A DNA stretch of 64,000 nucleotides from Sarcophilus harrisii (taxonomy: Eukaryota > Chordata > Mammalia > Dasyuromorphia > Dasyuridae), in the NCBI RefSeq assembly GCF_902635505.1, contig NC_045427.1, forward strand, positions 56,818,539 through 56,882,538, given 5' to 3'. The position numbers and the translations under genes were made by a program. Shown here one piece after another: positions 20,417 through 30,879 of the stretch. Every line of letters begins with the position of its first letter. Positions within the stretch are counted from its first letter, which is position 1. The notes beneath the pieces were generated by a model that did not search any database, was not told the DNA's origin, and saw only the letters and a list, made by a program, of their open reading frames with translations.

Positions 20417-22075
20417 GTCAGTACTGAAATCTGAGGGTTGTGGACAACTAAGAGAACAAAGATTTCCATCTGAGGCCCCCAAAGATCAAATTTAAGGATT
20501 TTCCCCCTTTTCCTCAAGGCTCGTGTCTACTCACTTAAGAAGCTAGAAAAGATCTCTAAGATCATTTAATGCAACTCAGGGTCCTATGTTGTAATCCGCT
20601 GTAAAATGGGAGGGTTGAGCAAGAAACATGTTCCTTCTGGCTTTGCCTTTTCCCTTTCCCCTTTCTTAAGACTCTTTCCCAGATGAAACCTTTGAAGTCC
20701 TTCTCAGTTCTGATACTGTACAACAGGAATTGAACCCAGGTTCGGCCTGTCCCCAAACCCAGTGTTCTTCCACTGAACCACACTCGAATTAGGGACTGCA
20801 GCCCATCTTTAGAACTAAATCCTCCTGGGCCTGGATTATATCTCCTCCCCTACACACTCCTTTTCATTCTCCTTAGTTCCCCCCCCCCCTTTTTTTTGCC
20901 CAATCTCCCCCTCTAGGGATTTTCTGGCAGGCTGGGTTGGACTGGACTAGGTAGGGCTACTACCTTCCCTTCACCTCCTCTCTCCCTGCCAGGCCCCGGG
21001 ATACAACCAGAACTGGAGCAGATGGCATCAGAGCTGGCAGAAGAATCCCTCCTGCAAGACCCCGAGGCTCTGGCACCTGGGGTAAGTATCCCTGCAGGGA
21101 AGAAACAAGGCCCCAAGATGTAGGCTCCTGGCAGAAAGGAGAAAACATTCCTACCTCCTCCTACGGTCACAGAACTTAGAACAGGAAAAGATCTTAAGAG
21201 ACCGTCTAGGTGAGGAGATTGTCTCAGAGACTGAATACTTTGCCTGAGTTCGCACAGGTGGCAAGAGAAAAGACAGTGTGATGGGGGGGAAATGCTCGAG
21301 TCAGGAAGCCCGCCGAGTCCTTCCATATTTGTTGAGCACGTAGTAGGACCCTGATAATTTAGCGCTTGCTGAATTGAATTGTATCCCGTGATGCCTTCCC
21401 ACAGTTTTGTTGGAAGATACGAATGTTAATGCAAGCTAAGTGTTTTATCAACCTTAAAAGTGCGAATTCAGGGTCTGAGGGAAAGTCTTCAATAAAGGAA
21501 AGCGGTTGGGGGAGCTCCCGTGGGGCAATGGAGCCTTTTTCTCAGAATCGGGAATTTCAGAGCTAAGCCGAGGCTCGACGCCCCCACCCACGCACTGCTT
21601 TCAGGCACAATACGGAGCCAAAGGTCCTGGCGGGCTGCGACCTCTCTGAGACTCACTGGCCCTTTGGGCTCCTGTAAGTCCGCCTCCCACTGTGAAGCGA
21701 GGGCAGAGCGAGTTTTGATCGCTTGGAGGTCCCTTCGGGTTCTCAGTCCCCCAGCCTGCAAGTCTTGGGATCTCCCTTTTTTCTTCCCCCCGGAATCTGA
21801 GAAGCCCGTGCGGGGGCCCCGGCCCCCTCGGGACTGAGAGCAGCGAGTTAGCGCCGGGCTGGCAGCCGCTGAGCCCCCCTCTCCGACCTCCCCAGGTGCC
21901 GGGCCCCATGAGCCGCGAAGATCGCTCGCCCCGCCGCTGCGTGCGCCTCCTCGAGTCCTGCCTGGGGCACCAAGTGCCCTGCTGCGACCCGTGCGCCACC
22001 TGTTACTGCCGCTTCTTTAACTCCTTCTGCTACTGCCGCAAGCTCGGCGCCAGCTACCCCTGCAGCCGCAACTAG
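20242..22075 (+). CDS. AGRP: Agouti-related protein (three coding exons)
   Basis: Join 20242-20416, 20993-21081 and 21896-22075; 147 codons. AGRP is secreted by hypothalamic arcuate neurons and blocks the melanocortin receptors MC3R and MC4R, promoting feeding. Visible: signal peptide MLNALLLSWAVLQGFPTTLG, same length and similar ending (GAQ) as the human one; an acidic middle (ELAEESLLQDPEALA, compare human AEEDLLQEAQALA); a proprotein-convertase site REDR98|S (human REPR|S); then the Cys-knot domain from Cys103 to Cys144 with all 10 cysteines and the receptor-binding RFF at 127-129 (CYCRFFNSFCYCRKLG). Human is 132 residues; the extra length is in the N-terminal half. The C-terminal loop is one residue shorter (GASYPC versus GTAMNPC). 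An in-frame upstream ATG at 20215 would add 9 residues before the signal peptide; 20242 has the better context and matches human. Intact. Confidence 0.95.
20540..20790 (-). repeat. Degraded MIR-like SINE in AGRP intron 2
   Basis: Reverse-complement motifs 'gatctctaagatcatttaat', 'gaattgaacccaggttc' and 'cccagtgttcttccactga'. The middle has been replaced or heavily diverged. Confidence 0.45.
21170..21400 (-). repeat. Weak MIR/L2-like remnants in AGRP intron 3
   Basis: 'agattgtctcagagactga' and 'tttgttgagcacgtagtag' resemble MIR body and tail. Very diverged, so only suggestive. The rest of this 814-bp intron (21082-21895) is GC-rich with no other feature. Confidence 0.3.
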
Positions 22076-22119
22076 GGGGCTGGGCTGGGGCCGGCGGAAG
22101 CCGGACGGGTCTGAGCGCC

Positions 22120-22125
22120 AATAAA
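22120..22125 (+). terminator. AGRP: AGRP polyadenylation signal
   Basis: AATAAA begins 45 bp after the stop codon, with a GT-rich 'ctgtgaggcttttccttgtt' about 25-50 bp downstream. The 3' UTR is therefore only about 60-70 nt, very compact. Confidence 0.8.
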
Positions 22126-22139
22126 GGCTCCCGAGAGCA

Positions 22140-23449
22140 AAGCTGGAGACCCGCGGCTGTGAGGCTTTTCCTTGTTCTCGGCTCGGGGACAAACCTCGGG
22201 CAGGGCCCGGGGCCGGGTGATCCTAGACGGGACTGGGGAGGGGGAGACGCGGGGCAAGCGCTCTCTCCGCCCAGGGCGGCGTCCCGAACCTTACTCGGTC
22301 CACACGCTGATCCTGGCGTTGCCTTCCGATTTAGCCCATCACAACGGCTTTAATTGCTTCGAAGGGTCACAGAACAACCCCCCCAAAACCACGACACCTT
22401 TGGGAAGGGTCCGTCCCCATCTTACAAATAAGAAGGGTAAAAGTTCGGGGAAGTTAGTTTGCCCGCTGGGTGACATTCGAACCCGAGCTTATTCCATTCC
22501 AAACCCAGGATCTCTTCTAGAATTTTCCCCAACTGCACACGTGACCTTTTATCTCCCCTCCCCCCCCCAAAAAAAAAAAATAACTCAGCACTTCAGCCCT
22601 GCGGAACTTCCTCTTCCCAGCATTTGAAGAAAAAATATTTCTAACTATTTATTAAGAACCTTGGATTTTGATCAATAATTGCGTTAGGCGCGGTGGGAGA
22701 AACAAGCACCGGTCCCCGATCTGTAGAAACTAAGGCATCATACATAGCTAATCAAGCTCCCATCCCCTCGACGACACCCTAGACAAGCGGCTACTGGTGG
22801 TCCGGCCTTTGCTCACGCGCGGCGCGCGGGCCTTGGGCATCGGTCTCGGGCGGCGCGCCACCCCGGGCACGGCAGTTCTCTGCCTCGGTTGACGCAGCTG
22901 TTAAATGGGGGAAATGGTGACTCGCAGAGTTGCCGAGTGCCCAGTGACACAACACTGCCAGCGCTTCGCTACTAAGACGGTTCCTTAAATACTGTGATGG
23001 TATCTAGAACGGGCTGTTTTATTTCCGGGGGGAAGGAGGCGATGGGGAAAACACCAGAGAGACAAGTGACCTTTCTCTACAGAGATCAGTATCACAGCCC
23101 AGCCGGACCTTCCACGGGTTCATCTGGTAGGGATCCTTGAGATAAGGAGAAAGGCAGAACCAGGAGGCATGTCTTTGTTGCCCAACCCAGGACCCTGAGG
23201 CTCGGGGAGGAGAGGGGATGTTGCAAAGCTCCGGGCTTTCCGCCTCTCCGGGGGAAATGGAGAGTGGGGGAGGGAGAGAGTTAATCTAACTAGCGCCCCC
23301 TCCCCCCACTTTCCTCGGGAAGGCGATGATGCTCCTTCAAAAGACAACGTCCCGCAAGGAAGGGACGCGCAGGCCGCCAGGCAGAGACCCCCAAACATCC
23401 CGAGCCAAAAGTACCTTTCAAACTCTATTCCCACCTCTCTCCCCGGGGA
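22140..23449. other. AGRP to ATP6V0D1 intergenic interval
   Basis: About 1.3 kb. 22640-22765 is a diverged copy of the old dispersed repeat ('tatttattaagaaccttgg', 'gcgttaggcgcgg'). 22790-22870 is a very CpG-dense patch (repeated 'cgcgcggcgcgc'). 22875-22985 has a faint MIR-like stretch ('gttaaatgggggaaatgg'). No gene seen. Confidence 0.5.
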
Positions 23450-24600
23450 ACTAGGACGCTCTCGCTCACGCGCAGTGAGACAGTCACCCCGCTCATGCGC
23501 AATGTGTCCCGTGAAGCCCGGAGCCACCGTAAGCCAATAGTTCTCCTCGGCCCTGGATCATGTGACCTGGGCGGAGGGGTTGTCATCTGACTCAGCTGTC
23601 AGTGCCGCCGCCCGGGCGACGCGTCACCTGATCCTTGGGGGTGGGATCACATGCCCGGTCCGGTTCCGGTTCGGCTCTAGTTCCCCCTTTAAACTCCCCG
23701 ACGGCCCGAGCCGCCTCAGCCATGATGTCGGCTTTCCCCGAGCTCTACTTCAATGTGGACAATGGCTACCTGGAGGGCTTGGTCCGGGGTCTCAAGGCCG
23801 GGGTGCTGAGCCAGTCGGATTACGTCAACCTGGTGCAGTGCGAGACGCTCGAGGGTGAGCGAGGCCCGCCGGGCCCGGGGGGAGCGCGAGGCTGAGCGCG
23901 CCGCGGGGAAGGAGGGGGGAAGGCAGGGCTAGCTCGGCCCCGCGGAGTACAGGCCGCGGTGCCCCCTCTGCTCCGGGGAGGCGGATCGGGGAGAAGGGGG
24001 CGCGAGGCCCCGGCGGGCGCGCACGCAGGCTCAGAGAGCTCTGGGGCGGGCCACGGGGAAGGGGCTTGGGGGAGGGGAGGGAGGGCGGGCCGGAGCCGGG
24101 ACCCCGCCGCCTCCCGGATTGCTCGCTGCCCCGCGACTGCTCGGTCCGGGCGGCTTCCTTCCTCCGCGGGCCGGCTCTGCCCAGCAGGTGGAAGAGTTCC
24201 TCCTGCGCCGGGCGGGCCGCGGCATCGTCCCCCGCCCCCGCCCCAGCAGCTTCCTCCTCCCCTGCCTCCGCTCTTTCTTTGGCCTGTGCAGTTCCGACCC
24301 GCCGTCCTCCCGTGCACAACGGCACCTTAGCGGAGGCCGCTGTCCAGCACGGAGTGCGGGGGCGGGAAGTGGGAGGAGTCTGCGCGGAAGGCGTCCCGCC
24401 GGGGGAGGAGGGGGCCGCGGGGGGGGGTTTGCTGCGGCGAGCCGGCTGGGGGCGGGAGCCCCTGGAAAACGGGAGACTGTGCTGGACCCTGGGAGTCCTC
24501 CCGAGGGCGGCTCCGGTGCCGGTGACTCTCCTGCGGGGGCCGGGGGGCGTGCGGAGACACTCCCTGGTTACATCAGAGTTTCTGGAGTAGGCTGCTGAGA
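23450..24600 (+). promoter_or_regulatory. ATP6V0D1: CpG island and ATP6V0D1 promoter
   Basis: Dense CpG and GC from just upstream of exon 1 into intron 1, with no TATA box: a housekeeping promoter. Visible sites: NRF1-like 'cacgcgcag' (about 23467) and 'catgcgcaatg' (about 23494); CCAAT at 23534-23538; E-boxes TCATGTGAC at 23558-23566 and ATCACATGC at 23646-23654; and TGACTCAGC (AP-1/antioxidant-element type) at 23588-23596. The start site is not determined; it should lie between about 23.56 and 23.70 kb. Confidence 0.75.
23725..23854 (+). CDS. ATP6V0D1: V-type ATPase V0 subunit d1, coding exon 1 (partial gene)
   Basis: Codes for residues 1-43 plus the first base of codon 44: [20 protein letters not shown], then [20 protein letters not shown], then TLE. 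Human starts [20 protein letters not shown] and has A-D-Y-L where this has S-D-Y-V. Subunit d caps the c-ring of the V-ATPase and couples the cytosolic V1 motor to the V0 proton channel that acidifies lysosomes, endosomes and secretory vesicles. The donor is 'gagg|gtgagc' at 23855, giving the same E|D codon split as human. Two ATGs stand in tandem (23722 and 23725); the second gives the human length. The frame stays open upstream but without another in-frame ATG. The remaining exons (about 308 codons) are not in the window. Confidence 0.95.
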
Positions 24601-25039
24601 GAGGCAGCTGCTGGTCTGCTCGGGCTAATATCGTTTAAGGAATTGTAAAGCCCTTCAGGCACCTGTGCGAGTAATTTCCGCACCTCTCCCCTTGCCGGTG
24701 CACGGGAACGAATCTGCCTCTCCCACCCCTGCACACTCACCTCCAAGGGGGGTTATTTTGTGATTTCTTTCTACTTTGTCTTGTAACTGTTTTAATTAGA
24801 TTTCCTCTAGATAAGATCGGAGGTAGGGTCCGCACAGAGTATTTGTGTCCATATTTATCTAGGGATTTTCCGTCTCTTTAGTCCCTTTCATTAAGATCCT
24901 TTTTTGAAAAGAATTCTTGATGAACCACAAAGTGAATAAACATCTTCAGTGATTCAGTGCTATTTCCAGGACAAAACGTAATAGGGATCGTCTGGCGCTG
25001 ATGGACCTTCAAAATCTGGTGACAGCCTTTCTAGTCCCT
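24600..25039. other. Start of intron 1, unique sequence
   Basis: GC content falls away from the CpG island. No repeat or exon recognised. Confidence 0.4.
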
Positions 25040-25680
25040 GCCTACTCTTTCCTGTCCTGAGCTGTACTAATTGTTCCTTGAACTCGGTGTTCCATCTCCC
25101 ATTTCTTGCTTTTGCACAAGGATCCTCTCTCTGGAGCCTGAAATTTACAGCTTTCTTGCCTTCACCTTCCAATCCTTGGGGTCCCTCAAGATTCAGCTCA
25201 GTTGCCACTTCTTACGGAAGCCTTTGTGTTTCTAGCATCCTTTGGGATTCTCTCGCTAACAGTTTGACTCCCTAACCCTGAAGGCAGCTTTGTGTCGCTG
25301 GATTAGAACACTTGGCCCCAAGTTTGGAAGATCTGAGTCCAAGGCTCAGACATTCACTAGCTGTGTGATCCTCTGCTTGTCTCAATTTTCTCAACTAAAA
25401 CGGGGATAATAAGACTCCTTACATCACAAGGATGGTTGTGGAGATCAAATGAGATAATATTTATATAGTGTTTAGGGCACTGCCCTGGCACATAATAGAT
25501 GCTTTATCGATATTTAATTCCTTCCCCCTACTCCCTCTTCAAATTACCTCATATTTACTTATCTGTATACATGCTGTAACTACAGTGGGAGGCAAGCTCC
25601 CTGAGGACAAGGACTGACTGCATCATGTTTGTCTCTTGTGTCTAGCATCCAGTAATGCTTTACACATCTTTTTAGTGAGT
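25040..25680 (+). repeat. L2 3' end, split by a CORE-SINE
   Basis: 25040-25275 shows the L2 3' UTR ('ccttggggtccctcaagatt', 'cagctcagttgccacttc'). 25525-25680 continues with 'aagctccctgaggacaagga' and the terminal region. Between them lies the SINE at 25285-25525. Confidence 0.65.
25285..25525 (+). repeat. CORE-SINE of the MAR/MIR type
   Basis: 'ctagctgtgtgatcctctgc', 'aacggggataataagactcc', 'ggagatcaaatgagataata' and tail 'ctggcacataatagatgctt' in the expected order. Same type as 35447-35675 and 47835-48045. Confidence 0.7.
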
Positions 25681-25689
25681 CACCCTGGA

Positions 25690-26232
25690 CTCTTGACCTC
25701 CCCCGATCCAGCCACTTTTTAGATCTCTTAGATTCCATCTCCACAGAATCACAGAATTGCCATTTATTCTCTTTGGCATTTAGAGCCTTTACAATGCAGC
25801 TCCAACCTGCCTTTCCTGAAATTGTGGTACAGTAAGTACTTCCTGTCACACTTTTCTGGCCACATTGGTGCTTGTTTGTTCCTTGTACTCATATTTTATG
25901 TACCTTTGGTATTTTTGCCCTGCCTATCCTCTAAGCTTGTAATGTGCTCCCTTCGTGGGGGGCACCTCTACTTCTTGCTATCCCTAATTCTCCACAAGGC
26001 TTAGCTTAGATTCTGCATCCTACATGAATCCTTTCTCTATGCTTCCTTCCTCCTGCAGTTCCCATCCCCAAATTACTTTGTACTTACCTGTATACATATT
26101 TTCCCCCAATCCAATACAGGGCCCTTGAGGACAGGGATTGTATTTGTCTTTGTATCCTCAATGCCCAGAATGCCACCTTGCACACAATAGGCACTTATTG
26201 TTTGTTGTAGATAATTAATAAAATGTCTGAAC
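25690..26232 (+). repeat. Second L2 3' end
   Basis: 'catttagagcctttacaatg', 'atgaatcctttctctatgct', 'ttactttgtacttacctgta', 'cccttgaggacagggattgt' and 'acaataggcacttattg' follow the L2 3' UTR order. Two L2 ends in the same direction lie back to back. Confidence 0.65.
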
Positions 26233-26239
26233 TGTTGAA

Positions 26240-28149
26240 CATCGCCCGTGTGGTATAGTAGAAAGAGCTGGGTTTGGAGTCAATTGATAGTTCCAGTTCT
26301 GTGGGCATAATTTTTGCTGGCAAATTAACCTCTCCGTATCTTAATTTCCTCACCTGTGAAATGGAGAGTATAGTTGCGCTATGTTCCTTACAGAGTTAAT
26401 GCAAAGCTTTGAAACATAAAATCATTGTATAATTGTGCTATCATTATATTCTCAGCAGCCTACAGATGGCTCAGGAGAAATCCTTGGACTTCCTGAAAGA
26501 TCTTAATGGCCAGCACTATCCTACAATAGATGGACCCTTCCATGTTTCTAAAACATTCCTTCTAGACCCACAGCCACGTACTTTAGCACCTTTTCTCTTT
26601 GCTTTGGGGAGGGGTAAAGAGTTTGTTTTCCCTTTCTATCTATCGCAGATAACCATAATGGAGTGTGATACCCTTATCATTAGCCTTCTCACACCAAATC
26701 TCATACTGCCATTGCTGAGCAACATCAAAGACTGTTAAGATCTTTTTTTTCCCCATTGTTTTCTTCAACTCTGGCAATGATAAAGCTTCTGATACCACAG
26801 TGGCCCAGAGACTTATCTATTTCCTGGAAAACATGAAGTATTTACTGAATGCTTATGGATAGAGATCTCACTTTTAGAATCTCTTTCCACTTTAGCTTCT
26901 AGCTTCAGGGTCTTCAGTAGCACCATTACTGTTGAAGAATCACTAGAGACAGTCTTGTTATTGATAAGCAACATGGTGTGGAGGGATAAATCACTTCCTC
27001 ACTCTGGACCTCTATTTTATTTACCTATATAATAAAGAGATTGGAGTTAGTGATCTCTAAGATCTCTTTTGGCTCTAACTATTTATGAATGCTTAAAAAA
27101 ATACTATCACATAGGTAGTTCCTTTCCATCGGACCCCACCTCCTAGCAATAGCTTCTGACGGCAGCTGGTCCTTTAAGGCAGAGTTCCTTTAAGCAAAAA
27201 CAGTCTGGGTCTGGAGGGTTTTGCTAAATGTGTAAGTTCTACATTAGAAGGTAAGTGGGAGAAGTATCATTGCTGAACGAGGTTGGGAGAGGTCTCAAGG
27301 AAGACATGACAGTTGATCTGGAATGATTGAGAATGTTCCAGACATGAGGAGAGACAAGAGCTTCCCGAGTTGTGCTCTAGGAATTGAGAACAGTCCATTT
27401 TGGCTAGACCATAGAATGTATTGAGAGAAAGTAGTATGAGACATAGTTGGAAAGTCAAGGTAGCCCCAGCTTTTGGAAGGACTGGAATGCTAGGCTAAAG
27501 ATTGTAAATTTTATTTTCTTAGACTAGATGATCTCTAAAGACCTAAAGCTCTGCATGCTGTGATCTCCATTCTGGAGGAGATTCCCGATACCTCCAAGTA
27601 ATAAAGTTTATTGCTCTTAGTTTTTGGTCCTTGAGATATTGATATTTAAGAAAATAGGTCATAAGTGCCAAGTAAGTCCAAGAATGGGCTTTGTTGGCCT
27701 AGTAACAGAATTGGAATAATTCATATGATTGAACATTTGCCTCTATGTGTATGTGGCCATGCAGTTGTAGGCTTGAATCCTGACTTTGCCAGTAACTAGC
27801 AGTATGGTCTGGGGCAAGTTACTTTGCTATGTCTCAGTTTCCCAATCTGTAAAGTTAGGGAGTTGGATTATGTAATCTTTATGTTCCCTCTCCGCTCTGA
27901 CCTTTTTGATCGTTAAGTTGTGACCTGGGACAGTGAGGCTGAGTGTTAAATGACCATACTGTGGCTTGATTGTCAGACCTCCAGACGCTAGTATCTGAGT
28001 TCTGTATTTCTGGAATCTTCATGATGAGAAGTAATCAGTCCTTGTTAAAGTGGCTCATCCCAACAGGATACTCCCAGAACTTTGTAGAACATGTACAGAG
28101 TTTAGATGATCCCTACTCCTCTGAAGTTTATCTAGGAAAAAGACAGGCA
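26240..28149. other. Intron segment with degraded SINEs
   Basis: MIR/MAR-like plus-strand SINEs at about 26250-26440 ('gtggtatagtagaaagagct', 'cctcacctgtgaaatggaga'), 26980-27090 and 27740-27915 ('gggcaagttactttgctatg', 'tcagtttcccaatctgtaaa'). The remaining 1.4 kb shows no feature. Confidence 0.5.
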
Positions 28150-28166
28150 GAAATAAGGATATCTTT

Positions 28167-28686
28167 TTTTTTTTTTTTTAAATAGCCTTTTATTTACAGG
28201 ATATATACATGGGTAACTTTACAGCATTAACAATTGCCAAACCTCTTGTTCCAATTTTTCACCTCTTACCTCCCCCCACCCCCTCCCCTAGATGGCAGGA
28301 TGACCATTAGATGTTAAATATATTAAAATATAAATTAGATACACAATAAGTATACATGACCAAACCGTTATTTTGCTGTACAAAAAGAATCAGACTCTGA
28401 AATATTGTACAATTAGCTCGTGAAGGAAATCAAAAATGCAGGTGTGCATAAATATAGGGATTGGGAATTCAATGTAATGGTTTTTAGTCATCTCCCAGAG
28501 TTCTTTTTCTGGGCATAGCTGGTTCAGTTCATTACTGCTCCATTAGAAATGATTTGGTTGATCTCGTTGCTGAGGATGGCCTGATCCATCAGAACTGGTC
28601 ATCATATAGTATTGTTGTTGAAGTATATAATGATCCCCTGGTCCTGCTCATTTCACTCAGCATCAGTTCATGTAAGTCTCTCCAGG
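28167..28686 (-). mobile_element. 520-bp L1 3' end with exact duplication
   Basis: T-rich tail, L1 3' UTR and last ORF2 codons in reverse, ending at the reverse complement of 'cctggagagacttacatg'. 17-bp duplication 'gaaataaggatatcttt' at 28150-28166 and 28687-28703. Closely similar to the copy at 10766-11299, so the two are probably of similar, fairly young age. Confidence 0.9.
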
Positions 28687-28717
28687 GAAATAAGGATATC
28701 TTTAATACAAAGTGATT

Positions 28718-28962
28718 TGTTGTTGTTCAGTCATCTCTGACTGTGACCCCATCTGGGGTTTTCTTGGCAGAGATACAGGAGTGGTTGGCCATTTCTTTCT
28801 CCAGCTCGTTTTACAGATGAGGAAATGGAGACAAACAGGGAAGTGCCTGACTCAAGGGTCACACATCTAGGAAGTGTCTGAGGGCAGATTTGAACTCAGG
28901 AAGGTGAGTCTTCTTGCCTCCAGGTCCAGTATCCCTTGTACCATCCAGGTGTCCACAATACA
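28718..28962 (-). mobile_element. Full-length RTE-tailed tRNA SINE (minus)
   Basis: Reverse order: RTE/BovB-like tail ('tgttgttgttcagtcatc', 'ctgactgtgaccccatctgg', 'ggttttcttggcagagatac'), body ('tttacagatgaggaaatgga'), then head ('gatttgaactcaggaaggtg', 'ccaggtccagtatcccttg'). Best example of this family in the window. Confidence 0.75.
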
Positions 28963-30660
28963 CTGTGATATGTTGGTGCATAATGCAGGAAGGTTGTTAC
29001 CAACAGTTTCTTCAGTTATGTCATGAATACATCTCCTGGCGCGCTGGTCATCCCCTTTGAAGTTTAGAAGCAGGGTTACGTAACACTTGGAGTGGGGTGG
29101 TATCAAGGGTTATTTCCATCCGATTGACAAGTCAGTCCTCCACTACTGGGATAATGTGTCAGTCTGGCTGGGTGGGGTATACTCTCTGACTCTGGAGTAT
29201 GTAGTCATGCTTTAATCTCTGGGACTCAGTTTCTCAATCAATAAAATAAGGGGGCTAAACAGGGCAGTCCCTAAATGTGTCCAGCCCTAATAGTTAGGCT
29301 ATCATTTTTATTCCTCATTCAGTTTTTTTCCTTTTTCCTTCCTGACTTCTTGCTATCTCCTTTCCATTTGTATTTTTTTGAAATAAGGAAGGGATATGTT
29401 GAAATGACACATTTTTGTAATTGTTATATCATCTTACAAGTAAGAAAGCAATTTAGGGATTATTTTGTCTGAGATCCTTCATTTTATAGATCAGGGAGGT
29501 GATTTTACCCAAGGACTAGGGCATACATTTACAGTTTTATGTTGATTTTATTGTCTGTTGACTATTTTTGAAAATAATTTTGAAATTTTGAAAAAAAAAT
29601 TTGAAAATCCCTCAGCCATTTATTTCCAAATTGCAAAATGGATCACTGAGAAGATTCCTTGTGAATGGATGGGAAAACATTTATTAAGCCCTTACTGTGC
29701 TAAATGCTGGGGATGCAAAGAGAAAAGCAGAGATAGTAACAAGACCTGCTCTCAGAGCTCACATTCTAATGCAAGAAAACCATACAAGAGATGTCAGATA
29801 CGGGCCCTGTGAAAAATAGGGGCGAACAGCAGAGCAGATGTTAATGCCTTTTCTTTAATGAATTTCCACTAATAAAAATCTCTGTTCCATTTTACATTGC
29901 TATGGATTTTGTAGGCTAGAATTTTCTTCTAGGCCATCAGCTGTGGTTTCTAAGGAGGTGGGGTCTGATCCAGCTGCAGAAATGGTTTTTTGGTTCAGTC
30001 TCTACAGGTTTTGCCTCCTAGAGTAATGACTCCTGGGAGTTTTGGCTAGAAGTCTGTGATCTGGGGGATCTTGGCGTTCCCCAAGCTCTTGAGCTTAACT
30101 TTCCCGTGAGTGGCGATTGGTCACTGGTTGCTAGGCTGAGGGCAAAGATGAGCCTCTTCTTCAGAGTGATTATTCTTCTCACTGGTACCTGCAGGGCCCA
30201 GAGCTGGAAGCTGGGCTAGTGCTCTGTGAGATGTACTGTTCTCTGATGACATGGTCCTGGTCTTTCTTCAGTGGGGTCTGAAAGGAGCTGAGGGTTAAGA
30301 TGATACCAGTGGTTTGATGTACCGTGGCATCTGCTGCTTTTATGTCTTTTCCTCAGGCTATTTTGCTGTTTCAGCTAGGCTGGCTTACCTGCCTCATAGG
30401 TAGCAATTTATTTGCAGGTAATGGGGACAGCCGGACCCTTCTTTGGATATTAGCTGCAGGGGCTGAGCTGGAAGCAGGGCCAGTAGTTGAAGGTGGGGGG
30501 CAAAGCCTTCCCACGGCTTCTGGGTTCAAGGTCCTGGCTGCCTCTAGTTGGTATGAAGAGCAGTGGTAGCAGTAGTTTATAATCCAAGAGCAAGGAACCT
30601 TTTTCTCTACCTCTGTGAAAAGCTATAAATCTACAGGAGAAACAAAACAAATCAAAAACA
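28963..30660. other. Intron segment, mostly featureless
   Basis: A SINE fragment at about 29210-29290 ('gactcagtttctcaatcaat') and a copy of the old dispersed repeat at about 29660-29790 ('acatttattaagcccttact', 'tgctggggatgcaaagag'). 29800-30660 contains no repeat I recognise and no supported exon. Confidence 0.5.
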
Positions 30661-30664
30661 AATC

Positions 30665-30850
30665 ATAAGCATCATAGAGCTGTAAGGGACCTTAGAGTCA
30701 TCTAGTTCAGTGCTTTCATTTTACAAGAGAGAAAACGGAGTCATAGATGATGTTTTTGCCCAAAGTCATAGAGGTCATAAAGGCTAAGTCAGGATTTAAT
30801 CCTGATTCTAAGTCTAGTATATTTTCTACTGCACCATACTATCTCAATTA
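30665..30850 (-). repeat. MIR-like SINE (minus)
   Basis: 'catagagctgtaagggacct', 'tagagtcatctagttcagtg', 'aggatttaatcctgattcta' and 'tattttctactgcaccatac' in typical order. Confidence 0.55.
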
Positions 30851-30879
30851 AATTTCTTTTTGTTTATGGTCTTCATTTT

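Noticed and set aside
23635-23724. N-terminal extension of ATP6V0D1 in the same open frame
   Set aside because: The frame is open but has no in-frame ATG before 23722; the extension would start at a TTG and has no counterpart in other V-ATPase d subunits.
23820-24325. Pro/Ala/Arg-rich frames of about 165 codons on the minus strand over the CpG island
   Set aside because: GC-rich composition removes stop codons on all strands; the peptides are low complexity and overlap ATP6V0D1 exon 1 in antisense.
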